Counted from the first letter of the stretch, positions 1-9,925 are shown. The stretch is 47,062 nt of DNA from Devosia psychrophila (GCF_000971275.1 NZ_LAPV01000124.1:1-47062); one strand, 5' to 3'. Notes: a model not told the origin generated them from the letters alone. Program-made: numbers and translations.

Positions 1-27
1 CTCAGGGACGAGCTCGCTTGGCTCTAA
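1..27 (+). CDS. possible 3' end of a gene entering from upstream
   Basis: The first nine codons read as LRDELAWL followed by TAA at 25-27. A short amphipathic C-terminus like this would suit a regulator of the LysR type, but eight residues cannot identify a family. The stretch from 28 to 169 holds no convincing gene; it contains a purine-rich segment (around 117-145) reminiscent of the GA-rich repeat arms found elsewhere in the window. This is a guess based only on an open frame at the window edge. Confidence 0.2.
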   Translation, partial: LRDELAWL

Positions 28-169
28 GGGGACACACGCTATCTGACCCGGAGCATCGCAAAACACGATGCCCCAAGGCCGATCATCGTCAATCACAGCC
101 TCAAAGCAAACATACAATGGGGAGGGATTGAGGGTGGGGTGACGGGAGCCACCGATCCTTGATCAGTCG

Positions 170-607
170 CTACTTAATCATATCCGGGCAAAGATACGGC
201 ACGGTCGCGGTGACATAGCGCTGTTCCAGCACGTCGCTGCCCAGCTTGAGATTGAGCACCAGTTCGTTTTCGGTGAGTTCTGAAATGTCGGCGTTGATGG
301 TCATGCCGTCTTCATCCCAGCTAATGGCGCTATCGGAAATCTGCTGCCATTTGGACAGGCGGTAGGTTTCCCAGCAGCTGTCGGTCACCAGCGTGCCGTC
401 GCCGAGAAAAATCTGCATCGGGCCAGGGAGGTTCTCATCTGCGTCGGCGCGGACCCAGACCTTGTTGAGCAGCGGATTTTCGCTTTCGCCGACATCGTCG
501 GTGGCGTCCTCAGCCGTGTCGCTGGCGTCCTGCGCATTGGCGGGCAGGTTGCAGACACCAACGCCCCAGACGCTCATGAGGGCAAGAATTGCGGCCTTGG
601 TATCCAT
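170..607 (-). CDS. small exported hypothetical protein
   Basis: This encodes a 145-residue protein of unknown function. I chose the ATG at 605-607 because AGGGAG lies 8 bases upstream on the minus strand; the open frame continues further upstream but without a comparable signal. The N-terminus is a signal peptide: hydrophobic residues about 5-17, then ANA with cleavage likely before QDA (about residue 24). An acidic linker rich in D, E and A follows (about 25-40), then a mixed alpha/beta-looking region of about 100 residues with two cysteines that could form a disulfide in the periplasm (one in DSCWE, one in YLCPD near the C-terminus). The stretch NKVWVRAD...PGPMQIFLGDG resembles small META- or lipocalin-like secreted proteins, but I cannot assign a family. 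It converges on nothing and is followed on the same strand by an old-yellow-enzyme gene further upstream. Confidence 0.65.
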   Translation of the reverse strand: MDTKAAILALMSVWGVGVCNLPANAQDASDTAEDATDDVGESENPLLNKVWVRADADENLPGPMQIFLGDGTLVTDSCWETYRLSKWQQISDSAISWDEDGMTINADISELTENELVLNLKLGSDVLEQRYVTATVPYLCPDMIK

Positions 608-728
608 CGAACTTCTCCCTGTTCGCCGCTGATCTGGTGATCGCAACGCGACGGGACAAGAGTGGCCGACCAATCGCGGCAAATTTGCGTTGCCGCGAAG
701 GTCGTTTGGCGGAAGTTCGTTACCAGAT

Positions 729-1856
729 TTATGCCCAGCCGCGCAGGCCCAAGGAACGATCGCGACTGCTGACGCGATTGGTTTGGACTGGCCACAGGTC
801 GTAGTCCGTTGCGCCCAGTTCGTGGCGGGCATGCACCGGCCAGTTTGGATCATCCAAGGCACCGCGGGCCAGGGCGACGAAGTCTGCCTCGCCACTGGTC
901 AGAATGGCCTCTGCGCCCTGCGCGTCACCGAGCAGGCCAACTGCCATGGTGGCGATGTCGGCACCGTCGCGCACGGCCTTGGCAAAGGGGACCTGGTAGT
1001 TTGCAACTGCGTCGATCTTGGCGCCGTCAAAGCCACCGCTCGAGCAGTCGATGGCGTCTACACCCAAGGCCTTGAGTTCGCGCGAAAGCACGACGCTGTC
1101 CTCGACCTGCCAGCCGTCGGGGTGCCAGTCGCTGACCGAGAGGCGCACCAGCAAAGGCTTGCCTTGCGGCCACACGGCGCGGACAGCCACGGTGACCTCG
1201 AGCAGCAGGCGCATGCGATTTTCGCGGCTGCCGCCATATTGGTCGGTGCGCTGGTTGGCCAGCGGCGACAGGAACTGGTTGAGCAGATAGCCGTGGGCGG
1301 CGTGGATTTCCACGGTGTCGAAACCGGCTGCATCGGCGCGCTTGGCGGCGCTGACGAAGCCGTCGATTACCTGGCGTATGCCGGCTGCATCCAGCTCGGT
1401 TGGGGTCTGGAAGCTGGCATCGCTCGACGAATGCGCAATGGCGCTCGGTCCGACCGGCGTCCAGTTCTCATAGCCCACCGCGGCCTTTTCGGCTGCGGAC
1501 ATCTTAGCAGTGTCGTTCCATGAGACGGGCGTCGAAGCCTTGCGGCCGGCATGTGCCAGCTGGATGCCAGCGGCAGTGCCTTGGCTATGCAGGAAATCGA
1601 CGATGCGGGCGAGGGGAGCAATCTGTTCGTCTTTCCACAGTCCTAGATCGGCATAGCTGATGCGGCCTTCGGGAACCACGCCGGTGGCTTCTAGAATCAC
1701 CAGGCCAAAGCCGCCGATGGCGAAGCGTCCTAGGTGGGCAAAGTGCCAGTCATTGGCGAAACCATCCTGCGCCGAGTATTGGCACATGGCCGCGACGACC
1801 GTACGATTGCGGATGGTCAGGTCGCGCAGGGTGATGGGGGAAAACAGCTGGGACAA
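729..1856 (-). CDS. NADH:flavin oxidoreductase, old yellow enzyme family (YqjM/NamA-like)
   Basis: This is a 375-residue FMN-dependent ene-reductase. The family uses NAD(P)H to reduce the C=C bond of alpha,beta-unsaturated carbonyls and is often linked to xenobiotic or oxidative stress. Sequence signs: N-terminal SPITLRDLTIRNR; the Cys in AAMCQYS (about residue 25) that tunes the flavin in the thermophilic-like/YqjM class; the HAAHGYLLNQFLSP motif (about 168-181), whose two histidines bind the substrate carbonyl; and RTDQYGGSRENR, typical of the family. The length matches the family (340-380). The start is TTG (reads CAA at 1854-1856 on the plus strand), with GAGAAG a few bases upstream; no ATG lies at the conserved N-terminus. 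The physiological substrate is not predictable. Confidence 0.9.
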   Translation of the reverse strand: MSQLFSPITLRDLTIRNRTVVAAMCQYSAQDGFANDWHFAHLGRFAIGGFGLVILEATGVVPEGRISYADLGLWKDEQIAPLARIVDFLHSQGTAAGIQLAHAGRKASTPVSWNDTAKMSAAEKAAVGYENWTPVGPSAIAHSSSDASFQTPTELDAAGIRQVIDGFVSAAKRADAAGFDTVEIHAAHGYLLNQFLSPLANQRTDQYGGSRENRMRLLLEVTVAVRAVWPQGKPLLVRLSVSDWHPDGWQVEDSVVLSRELKALGVDAIDCSSGGFDGAKIDAVANYQVPFAKAVRDGADIATMAVGLLGDAQGAEAILTSGEADFVALARGALDDPNWPVHARHELGATDYDLWPVQTNRVSSRDRSLGLRGWA

Positions 1857-1995
1857 TGGACTTCTCTTTACTTGGTCCTAAAACGTAGCGGCATAGATGG
1901 ACCCTTCACGCTCCATCGGCAAGTGCCGATGTATAGGACGCAGTGTTGCCGTGGGCGCATGCAATGCTAGTGTCCGCGCGGATGGAGAAACCTGC

Positions 1996-2895
1996 ATGAA
2001 GATCACGCTCGACCTCGACATATTGGTCGCCGAAGGCAAGCTGACATCGTCCGAGGCCGAGCGGCTCAAGACCCACGCTGCGGCCGACACCGGCCAGTTG
2101 GCGATCAACGTGTTGCTCGGGCTGGGTGCGGCAGCAGTGGCGGTCGGTGTCGGGGTTTTGATTCCCTCGCTCGAGACAGTCATCGCGCTGGGTGCCGTGC
2201 TGTTCGTTGCCGGTTTCGTGATGCGCATCGCCCGCGTCGAACAGTGGTCGGTGTTTGCCCAGATTATCATGGTGATCGGCGCGCTGGCGCTGGGCGGTGG
2301 CCTGTTCGCGCTGTTTGGCGAACAATTGTGGGTTCGCGTTGCGCTGACGCTGGGACTGGCCGTCGCGGGCGTGGTCGCGGCGTCGGGCCTGCTGGTGTCG
2401 ATATCGGTGCTGGCCTTTGCCGCCACGATTACCATAGACGCCGACCTGTGGACGCCGACGCATTACCTTGCCGCCGCGATCGGCTCACTGTCGCTGCTGA
2501 CCCTTGTGCTCTACATCGCCTCGCTGCGGTTGCCGCCGGCCTATGAGCGCCTTGCCATCATCGCCATGCGCACGGCGATCCTGCTGGTCAATGTCGCCTT
2601 CTTCATCGGCTCGGTGTTCGGCGACGAATTTCTCGGCTGGTCCGGCCTGTATTTCGCCATCGCTTGGGCACTGGCCCTGCTGGCTTTCGGCACCTGGGCG
2701 GTGTTTGCCAACCGGCGCTGGGTGGTCAACACCGTAGCCGTGTTTGGGGCAGTACACTTCTTCACCCAATGGTTCATGGCGCTTGGCGCACAGCCGTTCT
2801 CGATCCTCGGCGGCGGCCTGCTGCTGATCGGCTTTGGGCTGGCACTGGCACGGTTCAACCGCTGGGCCAGTGCACGAAAGGCGCTGCGTGCATGA
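1996..2895 (+). CDS. multi-pass membrane protein, DUF2157-like
   Basis: This 299-residue protein has a short N-terminal soluble helix-turn region (LVAEGKLTSSEAERLKTHA, about 9-28) followed by some eight to ten hydrophobic segments running to the C-terminus, with basic residues between them. The arrangement, a SHOCT-like coiled head plus many TM helices, is that of DUF2157-type membrane proteins, whose function is unknown. ATG 1996 was chosen over an upstream in-frame start because GGAGAAA lies 5 bases before it. It lies 105 bases ahead of the TetR regulator in the same direction, but the palindrome between them suggests separate transcription. Confidence 0.75.
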   Translation: MKITLDLDILVAEGKLTSSEAERLKTHAAADTGQLAINVLLGLGAAAVAVGVGVLIPSLETVIALGAVLFVAGFVMRIARVEQWSVFAQIIMVIGALALGGGLFALFGEQLWVRVALTLGLAVAGVVAASGLLVSISVLAFAATITIDADLWTPTHYLAAAIGSLSLLTLVLYIASLRLPPAYERLAIIAMRTAILLVNVAFFIGSVFGDEFLGWSGLYFAIAWALALLAFGTWAVFANRRWVVNTVAVFGAVHFFTQWFMALGAQPFSILGGGLLLIGFGLALARFNRWASARKALRA

Positions 2896-2932
2896 TTCCT
2901 GATTACGAACGCAAATAGCACTTGCGTCGAAC

Positions 2933-2948
2933 CGTACCGTACGGTACG
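2933..2948. promoter_or_regulatory. perfect 16-bp palindrome, candidate TetR operator
   Basis: CGTACCGTACGGTACG is a perfect inverted repeat with no spacer, lying 52 bases before the GTG start of the TetR-family gene. TetR proteins usually autoregulate through palindromes of this size next to their own promoters, so this is the likely operator. The assignment is inferred from position and symmetry. Confidence 0.5.
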
Positions 2949-3000
2949 CCAGCAGACGGAAATTGCCGAAACCGTTCGGCGCGTCAGTTGGGGGTCAGTC

Positions 3001-4693
<1,693 letters not shown>

Positions 4694-4714
4694 TCAGTTC
4701 AAATTGACTATAGA

Positions 4715-4742
4715 GCGGGGTCCTTCGGGGCCCCGTTTGTTT
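4715..4742 (+). terminator. intrinsic terminator after ilvC
   Basis: CGGGGTCC and GGGCCCCG form an 8-bp stem (one G-T pair) closed by a TTCG tetraloop at 4724-4727 and followed by TTTGTTT. It starts 22 bases after the ilvC stop codon. Confidence 0.9.
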
Positions 4743-4806
4743 AGTGGTTGTCCTTCCGGCTCCGTCTTTCTTGCGATACAGGTGTCGGTACAATGAGGAG
4801 AATAGC

Positions 4807-5298
4807 GTGAGCACTGAGAGCGATATCCTGTTGGTCAAGAAGCAGGAACTTGACCTGGTGCTGGCCGAGTTCGACGAGACTGTGGCTTTCGCGCTGGGCG
4901 GTGCCATTCGCGGGAGGGCGCTGGCTGAGGAACTTTCACTGGTCGTCGATATCCGGACATGGGACCGGCAGATGTTTTTTGCTGCCACCGCCGGCACGAG
5001 TTCGGACAATGCCGACTGGGTGCGGCGCAAGATCAATACGGTCCGGCGCTTCCACCGCGCCAGCTATCGCATGGTGCTGGAGCGCGGCGAGGTGGTGTTT
5101 TCGCCGATGTCTGGCGCCGATCCGGTCGACTTCGTTATCGCGGGCGGTGGTTTCCCGATCCGCGTCAAGGGCGCCGGCATCATCGGCTGCCTGACCATCT
5201 CAGGTCTGCCGGGCCGCATCGACCATAGCGTGGCTGTCGATGCCTTTTGCGATCATCTCGGCCTGGACCGGGCGACTTACACTCTACCGGCGGAATAG
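4807..5298 (+). CDS. UPF0303 family protein (heme-degrading/HbpS-like fold)
   Basis: This 163-residue protein belongs to UPF0303, small cytosolic proteins of the HbpS/GlcG-like fold often annotated as heme-degrading domain proteins; the biochemical role is not settled. The hallmark segment is WDRQMFFAATAGTSSDN followed by ADWVRRKINTVRRFHRASY (about residues 48-86), and the C-terminal half contains GGGFPIRVKGAGIIGCLTISGLP. The frame stays open upstream, but GTG 4807 has GAGGAG 6 bases before it and starts at the family's normal length. It ends 3 bases before phzF, so the two are probably co-transcribed and translationally coupled. Confidence 0.85.
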   Translation: MSTESDILLVKKQELDLVLAEFDETVAFALGGAIRGRALAEELSLVVDIRTWDRQMFFAATAGTSSDNADWVRRKINTVRRFHRASYRMVLERGEVVFSPMSGADPVDFVIAGGGFPIRVKGAGIIGCLTISGLPGRIDHSVAVDAFCDHLGLDRATYTLPAE

Positions 5299-5301
5299 GC
5301 C

Positions 5302-6195
5302 ATGAAGCTCAATTATCTGCTCCTCGACGTCTTCACCAGGGAACGCCTCAAGGGCAACCAACTGGCAGTGGTGTGCAAGGCCGATGGCCTGCTCGATGGC
5401 GAAATGCAGGCTATTGCCCGCGAGTTTAACCTCAGCGAGACCATTTTCATCCAGAAGCCACATGGCGAGCGCAACACCGCGTCGGTGCGGATTTTCACGC
5501 CGACCGTCGAGCTGCCCTTTGCGGGACATCCGACTGTGGGCGCCGCCATCGTGCTTGGCCTGCAAAACAAGGTGACGGCGGTTCGCATCGAAGAGCAGAT
5601 CGGCTTGATCACCGCACTGTTTGAAAAGACTGGCAAGCGCTCGGGCGAGGCCCGTTTTTCATTGCCGCAACTGCCCGTACGGGTCGCGTCGATCAATGAC
5701 CGCGCCGGTATGGCCCTGGCCCTGGGCATCGAGCGTGACGAGATCGGCTGTGGCGTGTATCAACCAGCGGTGTTCAGCGCTGGCGTGGTGTTTCACCTGG
5801 TCCCGGTGCGCGATGCCGAGGTGCTCAAGCGCTTGACGCTCAACATGGGGCAATGGAACGGCGTGTTCCCCCATGGCCGCAACGCGGTCTATGTCTTTAC
5901 CGAGACGCCGGGCGAGAAGGACAATGATCTGGCGGCGCGGATGTTTGCGCCGGGCATGGGGCTGTCGGAGGACCCTGGCACCGGCGGGGCTGCTGCGGCG
6001 CTGATTGGCCTGTTGTCCGAACATGTTGATATCGGCACGGGGCAGGTGGATCTAGTGCTGCGCCAGGGCCACGAAATGGGTCGCCCTTGCCGCATCACGG
6101 TGCAGTTGCGCAAGGAAAACGAAGTGCTGGTGCATGGCGGCATTGGCGGCCACGCGGTGATCGTCGCCGAAGGCGTGCTCGATCTCGATGATTGA
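5302..6195 (+). CDS. PhzF family isomerase/epimerase-like protein
   Basis: This 297-residue protein is of the PhzF/diaminopimelate-epimerase fold. Named after the phenazine isomerase, most members outside phenazine clusters have unknown substrates, and no other phenazine gene is present here. Visible features: two pseudo-symmetric halves; the catalytic glutamate in SETIFI (E46); the GHPTVGAA loop near 78; and the second-half motif DPGTGGAAAALIG near residue 223. The start lies 3 bases after the UPF0303 stop, with the ribosome site inside the upstream gene. The gene is followed by the leuA leader region. Confidence 0.9.
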   Translation: MKLNYLLLDVFTRERLKGNQLAVVCKADGLLDGEMQAIAREFNLSETIFIQKPHGERNTASVRIFTPTVELPFAGHPTVGAAIVLGLQNKVTAVRIEEQIGLITALFEKTGKRSGEARFSLPQLPVRVASINDRAGMALALGIERDEIGCGVYQPAVFSAGVVFHLVPVRDAEVLKRLTLNMGQWNGVFPHGRNAVYVFTETPGEKDNDLAARMFAPGMGLSEDPGTGGAAAALIGLLSEHVDIGTGQVDLVLRQGHEMGRPCRITVQLRKENEVLVHGGIGGHAVIVAEGVLDLDD

Positions 6196-6306
6196 TCATC
6201 TTAACCTAACCTAAAGTCGCAAAGCTAAAGTTCACTAAGTGCCCTCCCTGGGCTTGCACCCTTGGGGGGATTCGCGCATTGTTGCCGAATAAACGGGACC
6301 AGACCC

Positions 6307-6432
6307 ATGCAGCGCCAGCGCGCCATTGCCATCGCAATCACCAAAACTCAGGAGCGCAATCGCGTTCTGACGATTGCTGCCGGCATGCTGCTGCTCCCCG
6401 CCGCGCTTCTCCTCCTTCTTATCAGCCCCTGA
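6307..6432 (+). CDS. leucine-rich leader peptide of leuA (candidate attenuator peptide)
   Basis: This is a 41-codon ORF upstream of leuA. Translation ends with GMLLLPAALLLLLISP: nine leucines in 41 codons, eight of them within 12 codons just before the stop, in a stretch of DNA with no other gene. Leader peptides rich in the end-product amino acid and lying before the biosynthetic gene are the hallmark of ribosome-mediated attenuation. The stop codon at 6430-6432 is inside a hairpin (6426-6466), and a second hairpin lies just before the leuA ribosome site. No strong Shine-Dalgarno sequence is visible (GGGACC 6295-6300 only), and codons CTG, CTC and CTT are all used. Peptide existence and regulation are inferred. 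Confidence 0.6.
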   Translation: MQRQRAIAIAITKTQERNRVLTIAAGMLLLPAALLLLLISP

Positions 6433-6523
6433 TCACCGACAGCTCGAACGAGCGGGTCGTCAGGGGATAGTGCCACAAGCCGAACAGTAAATGTCCGGCC
6501 CGCAGAGCTGTGACTCTGGGCCG
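6426..6523 (+). promoter_or_regulatory. leuA leader RNA hairpins (candidate attenuator)
   Basis: Two hairpins follow the leucine codons. The first pairs CCCCTGA (6426-6432) with TCAGGGG (6460-6466), with inner CGAC/GTCG and GCTCG/CGAGC stems; it overlaps the leader stop codon. The second pairs CGGCCC-GC-AGAG (6496-6507) with CTCTGGGCCG (6514-6523) around a 6-base loop and ends 6 bases before the leuA Shine-Dalgarno sequence (AGGAA 6530-6534). No T-tract follows the second hairpin, so it does not look like a classical intrinsic terminator; control could be at translation initiation or through Rho. Confidence 0.5.
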
Positions 6524-6541
6524 ACCGATAGGAATAGAGCT

Positions 6542-8101
6542 ATGTCCGCGACCACCGATACCAACAAAGACCGCGTCTTTATTTTCGACACCACGCTGCG
6601 CGACGGCGAGCAATCGCCCGGCGCCACGATGACGCTCGAAGAAAAGCTGCAGGTTGCCGAAGCGCTCGACGACATGGGCGTCGATATCATCGAAGCCGGT
6701 TTCCCGATTGCCTCCAATGGCGACTTCGAAGCCGTGGTGGCCGTGGCCAAGCAGGTCAAGCGAGCCACCGTCACCGGCCTTGCCCGTGCAATCACGGCTG
6801 ATATCGACCGGGCGGGCGAAGCCGTGCGCCTCGCCCAGAAGGGGCGCATCCACACTTTCGTCTCGACCTCGCCGATCCATCTGGCGCATCAGATGAAAAA
6901 GACCGAGGACGAGGTCATCGAGATCATCGCCCGCACCGTGGCCCATGCACGCAACCTGATCGATGATGTCGAATGGTCGGCGATGGACGCCACCCGCACG
7001 CCGCTGGAATTCCTCAAGCGCTGCGTCGAGGCGGCGATCAAGGCCGGCGCTACCACCATCAACCTGCCCGATACAGTGGGCTATGCCGTGCCGGACGAGC
7101 ATGAAAAGATGTTCCGCGAGGTCATCGGGTCGGTGCCGGGCGCCGAGAAGGCGATCTTCTCGGCGCATTGCCACAATGACCTGGGCCTCGCCGTCGCTAA
7201 CTCGCTGGCCGCAGTTCGCGGTGGCGCCCGGCAGGTGGAATGCACGGTCAATGGCCTGGGCGAACGCGCCGGCAATGCAGCACTCGAAGAGATCGTGATG
7301 GCGCTGCGCACCCGCGGCGACGTAATGCCCTACCACACCGAAATCGAGACCACCCACCTGGCTCGCGCCAGCAGGATCGTCTCCGCGGCAGCCAACTTTC
7401 CTGTACAGTATAACAAGGCCATCGTCGGCAAGAATGCCTTCGCGCATGAGAGCGGCATCCATCAGGATGGTATGCTCAAGAATGCCGAGACCTATGAGAT
7501 CATGACCCCGGCCAGCGTCGGCATCAAGGAAACCACCCTGGTGATGGGCAAGCATTCCGGCCGCGCGGCGTTCAAGGACAAGCTGCGCGAGCTCGGCTAT
7601 ACGCTGGGCGACAATGCCTTTCAGGAAGCCTTCCAGCGCTTCAAGGACCTGGCCGACCGCAAGAAGCATGTCTATGACGCCGATATCGTGGCGCTGGTCG
7701 ATGACGAAGTCGGCTCGGTTGGCGATCGCATCAAGCTGGTCGACATGGAGGTCGTTTCCAAGACCGGCGGCGTCCACAAATGCACGATAGTGCTGTCGAT
7801 CGACGGCGCGGAATCTTCGGTCACCTATGAAGGCACCGGCTCGGTCGACGCGATCTTCAACGCCATCAAGCAGGGCGTCGGGCAGGAACCAAATCTGGTG
7901 CTTTATGCGGTCGATGGCGTCACCGGTGGCACCGACGCGCAGGCCTCGGCCCATGTGCGTCTCGAAATGAATGGTCGTATCGTTTCGGGCAATGCGGCCG
8001 AACCCGATACGCTGGTGGCCTCGGCCCGCGCCTATCTCAATGCCTATAATCGCCTGCTGATCGAACGCGGCGCCTCGGCGCAGGGCGCGATGGCTGGCTA
8101 A
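6542..8101 (+). CDS. leuA: 2-isopropylmalate synthase
   Basis: LeuA condenses acetyl-CoA with 2-ketoisovalerate, the first committed step of leucine synthesis. The 519-residue product has the expected layout: a TIM-barrel catalytic domain with [13 protein letters not shown] (about 12-24), HCHNDLG (from residue 209) giving the metal-binding histidines and [10 protein letters not shown]; a linker region with [11 protein letters not shown]; and the C-terminal LeuA regulatory domain (about 390-510) that gives leucine feedback inhibition. ATG 6542 was preferred to the in-frame ATG at 6491 because the latter lies in a hairpin and would add 17 unconserved residues. AGGAA lies 7 bases before the start. 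The upstream leucine-rich peptide suggests attenuation by leucine supply. Confidence 0.96.
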   Translation: MSATTDTNKDRVFIFDTTLRDGEQSPGATMTLEEKLQVAEALDDMGVDIIEAGFPIASNGDFEAVVAVAKQVKRATVTGLARAITADIDRAGEAVRLAQKGRIHTFVSTSPIHLAHQMKKTEDEVIEIIARTVAHARNLIDDVEWSAMDATRTPLEFLKRCVEAAIKAGATTINLPDTVGYAVPDEHEKMFREVIGSVPGAEKAIFSAHCHNDLGLAVANSLAAVRGGARQVECTVNGLGERAGNAALEEIVMALRTRGDVMPYHTEIETTHLARASRIVSAAANFPVQYNKAIVGKNAFAHESGIHQDGMLKNAETYEIMTPASVGIKETTLVMGKHSGRAAFKDKLRELGYTLGDNAFQEAFQRFKDLADRKKHVYDADIVALVDDEVGSVGDRIKLVDMEVVSKTGGVHKCTIVLSIDGAESSVTYEGTGSVDAIFNAIKQGVGQEPNLVLYAVDGVTGGTDAQASAHVRLEMNGRIVSGNAAEPDTLVASARAYLNAYNRLLIERGASAQGAMAG

Positions 8102-8112
8102 AAAATCGCCTT

Positions 8113-8139
8113 CTGCCCCGACTGAAATGGCCGGGGCAG
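8113..8139. terminator. intergenic hairpin between convergent genes
   Basis: CTGCCCCG (8113-8120) pairs perfectly with CGGGGCAG (8132-8139) around an 11-base loop. It lies between the leuA stop and the convergent aminotransferase stop. On the minus strand a run of six T follows about 8 bases beyond the stem (AAAAAA at 8101-8105 and just before, on the plus strand), so it probably serves the minus-strand gene, perhaps both. Confidence 0.6.
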
Positions 8140-8147
8140 GAGTGATC

Positions 8148-9254
8148 CTAACCGCGTAGTCTCGCCAAAACCTCACCCAACGCTAAGTCCAACAATATCC
8201 TATCGGCTTCGGTACCGGCGCTGACGCGGATGCAGCGGTTGAGCCCTTCGGCGCCGGGCATACGGATAAATACGCCGTGCTGGGCCAGCCCATCGACAAT
8301 GGCGCGTGCGAATAAGCCGTCACGACCGCAATCCACGGCAACGAAATTGGTGGCGGTGGGCAACGGTATCAGGCCATGCCGCCGGACAATCGACGCGGTG
8401 TCCTCTAGCGACTTCTGCACAGCCAGGACCGAGCTTTCCAAGTGATCTTGGTCGGCCAGTGCCGCGATGGCGCCTGCCTGGGCGATAATGCTGATGCCGA
8501 AGTGATTGCGGATGCGGTTGAAGGCGGAAACGCTCTGCGCCTCGCCGACCACATAACCGACACGCGCTCCAGCCAGCCCATATGCCTTGGAAAAGGTCCG
8601 CATGCGCAGCAGGTTTGGTCGCGCCATGTCCAATGCTGGCAAGGTGCCCGCTGGCGCGAATTCGCCGTAGGCCTCGTCCAGCACGATCATTGTCGTTTCC
8701 GGCACGGCAGCGATGAAGCGATCAATTGCCTTAGCGTCCCACCAACTCCCCATGGGATTGTCGGGGTTGGCCAGATAGACCATGGCCGCGCCGGTTTCAT
8801 GGGCGGCCCGCGCCAGCCCGTCGATGTCCTCGCGGTCGTTGATGTAGGGAACGGTGTGCATCTGTACACCATAGCCGGACAGATGGTAGTTGAAGGTGGG
8901 GTAGCCGCCAAGCGAGGTAACCACCGTGCTTCCAGGCGCCGCATAAAGCCGAACCGCCATGCCAAGGATGGCATCGACTCCTTCGCCGGGCATGACATTG
9001 ACGGAAGCAATGCCCAGATGGCTCGCAATGGCCTCGCGCAGATCGTGATTTTCCGGATCGCCGTAGTGCCAACTCTCCCGCGCTGCTTCAGCCATGGCAT
9101 CAACCACCGACTGTGCCGGGCCGAATGGGCTTTCATTGGCCCCTATGCGCGCGCGAAGGAGGACGCCACTATGGCGGGCAATGGCTTCCGGGCCGACGAA
9201 GGGCACGGCTTCGGCAAGGCTGACGGTGATAGGCGACAGAGAAGGGCGGGGCAC
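8148..9254 (-). CDS. PLP-dependent aminotransferase, HisC-like (class I/II)
   Basis: This 368-residue fold-type I aminotransferase is closest in feel to histidinol-phosphate aminotransferases. Visible residues: GANESPFGP near the N-terminus (substrate and PLP contacts); the ANPDNPMG loop (about 162-169); LDEAYGEF with Asp193 and Tyr196 touching PLP; and the Schiff-base lysine K223 in TFSKAYGLAGARVGY, followed by the conserved Arg near the C-terminus in RCIRVSAG. The substrate is uncertain: rhizobial genomes often carry such a paralogue besides the true hisC, so it could be an aromatic or histidinol-phosphate transaminase. No ATG lies near the conserved start; GTG 9254 gives the usual length. 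The frame stays open to 9491, but the extra residues look non-coding. Confidence 0.8.
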   Translation of the reverse strand: MPRPSLSPITVSLAEAVPFVGPEAIARHSGVLLRARIGANESPFGPAQSVVDAMAEAARESWHYGDPENHDLREAIASHLGIASVNVMPGEGVDAILGMAVRLYAAPGSTVVTSLGGYPTFNYHLSGYGVQMHTVPYINDREDIDGLARAAHETGAAMVYLANPDNPMGSWWDAKAIDRFIAAVPETTMIVLDEAYGEFAPAGTLPALDMARPNLLRMRTFSKAYGLAGARVGYVVGEAQSVSAFNRIRNHFGISIIAQAGAIAALADQDHLESSVLAVQKSLEDTASIVRRHGLIPLPTATNFVAVDCGRDGLFARAIVDGLAQHGVFIRMPGAEGLNRCIRVSAGTEADRILLDLALGEVLARLRG

Positions 9255-9469
9255 GGGGCGACTCGCTGATTGGCCGAGTAACACTACAGGCCCGATAGCA
9301 CGACCCGCCAGTGCCGCCGCCGATCCACTTGGCAATGCCTTTACACAGCCAGTCTGGCAAGCCACCAGCCGTAAATCTCCGAGCGGGCCTCTCCGACGAC
9401 TAACCGCAGCTCGCTTTTTAGACAATTCTTCATCATGCCAGCAAGGCTGAGGAAGGCAGGGGAGCGCAC

Positions 9470-9504
9470 CTTTTGACCCGCGCCATCCCAATTGGCGTCA
9501 AAAG
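9470..9504. repeat. inverted repeat before a small ORF
   Basis: CTTTTGAC (9470-9477) and GTCAAAAG (9497-9504) are perfect 8-bp arms, with an inner GCCA/TGGC pair (9482-9485, 9493-9496). It sits between the minus-strand aminotransferase and the plus-strand small gene, ending 8 bases before the latter's GGAGGAG. It could be an operator or a 5' UTR hairpin. Confidence 0.45.
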
Positions 9505-9526
9505 CCAACTCCGGAGGAGTCGTCTC

Positions 9527-9724
9527 ATGCTACCAACACATGTCCTTGCACGCGACCATCTGCAGCGCGCTGCTGCTATCCTGCACGGTGCAGACAGTCG
9601 CACACGGCAGTTACGCCATATCATCGAGCGTACCATCACGCTAATGGACCAGCCCGGTGCAGAAGCGTCCATGAGGTCCAACAACAACAATATATTGTAT
9701 TTTTCGAGTTTCAGAGAACGCTAA
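9527..9724 (+). CDS. small hypothetical protein
   Basis: This is a 65-residue ORF starting MLPTHVLARDHLQ. The start is supported by a near-perfect Shine-Dalgarno sequence, GGAGGAG (9513-9519), 7 bases upstream, and by a terminator-like hairpin 70 bases after the stop. The protein looks soluble: a helical, charged middle (QRAAAILHGADSRTRQLRHIIERTI) and a tail with four consecutive asparagines. I recognise no family. An in-frame upstream start exists, but it lies inside an inverted repeat and lacks a ribosome site. Confidence 0.5.
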   Translation: MLPTHVLARDHLQRAAAILHGADSRTRQLRHIIERTITLMDQPGAEASMRSNNNNILYFSSFRER

Positions 9725-9794
9725 CTCGAATTATGCTGACGTCGGCGGCGTAAAGCTGCCAACGTCATCGAGGACGACGCGCTGATTTTTCCTG

Positions 9795-9830
9795 AAAGTC
9801 AGAACAGGCCTGCAGCGGTGCTGACTTTTT
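9795..9830 (+). terminator. candidate intrinsic terminator
   Basis: AAAGTCAG (9795-9802) pairs with CTGACTTT (9821-9828), the loop is GC-rich, and TT follows to give TTTTT. It would end transcription of the small gene that stops at 9724. It may work in both directions, since the arms are themselves A/T ended. Confidence 0.6.
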
Positions 9831-9837
9831 ACCTGTA

Positions 9838-9925
9838 CCCGCGCTGCAAGATTGATGGTGGAGTCCCGCAGCGTATCGACCAGCACTTCAGGCTCCGCTC
9901 GGGGCCAAAGGTACGGGTCGTGCAA
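9838..9925 (-). pseudogene. degraded fragment of a second mscS C-terminal region
   Basis: On the minus strand, starting 20 bases downstream of the intact mscS stop, the frame reads LHDPYLWPRAEPEVLVDTL and then RDSTINLAARVQVKSQ. The pattern PEVLVDTLxDSxxNLxxRxxVK is the C-terminal alpha/beta domain signature of MscS channels; compare the intact copy's DPEPNVHVESF and AAVNLQLRAWV. No channel pore segment precedes it and the frame then runs into the terminator hairpin, so it looks like the leftover of a tandem mscS duplication. It is identified by pattern only. Confidence 0.45.

Noticed and set aside
5302..6195. Phenazine biosynthesis locus
   Set aside because: PhzF-like proteins are common outside phenazine clusters, and no other phz gene is present.
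6422..8176. 584-codon minus-strand open frame opposite leuA
   Set aside because: It mirrors leuA codon structure, lacks any motif, and leuA is unmistakable on the plus strand.
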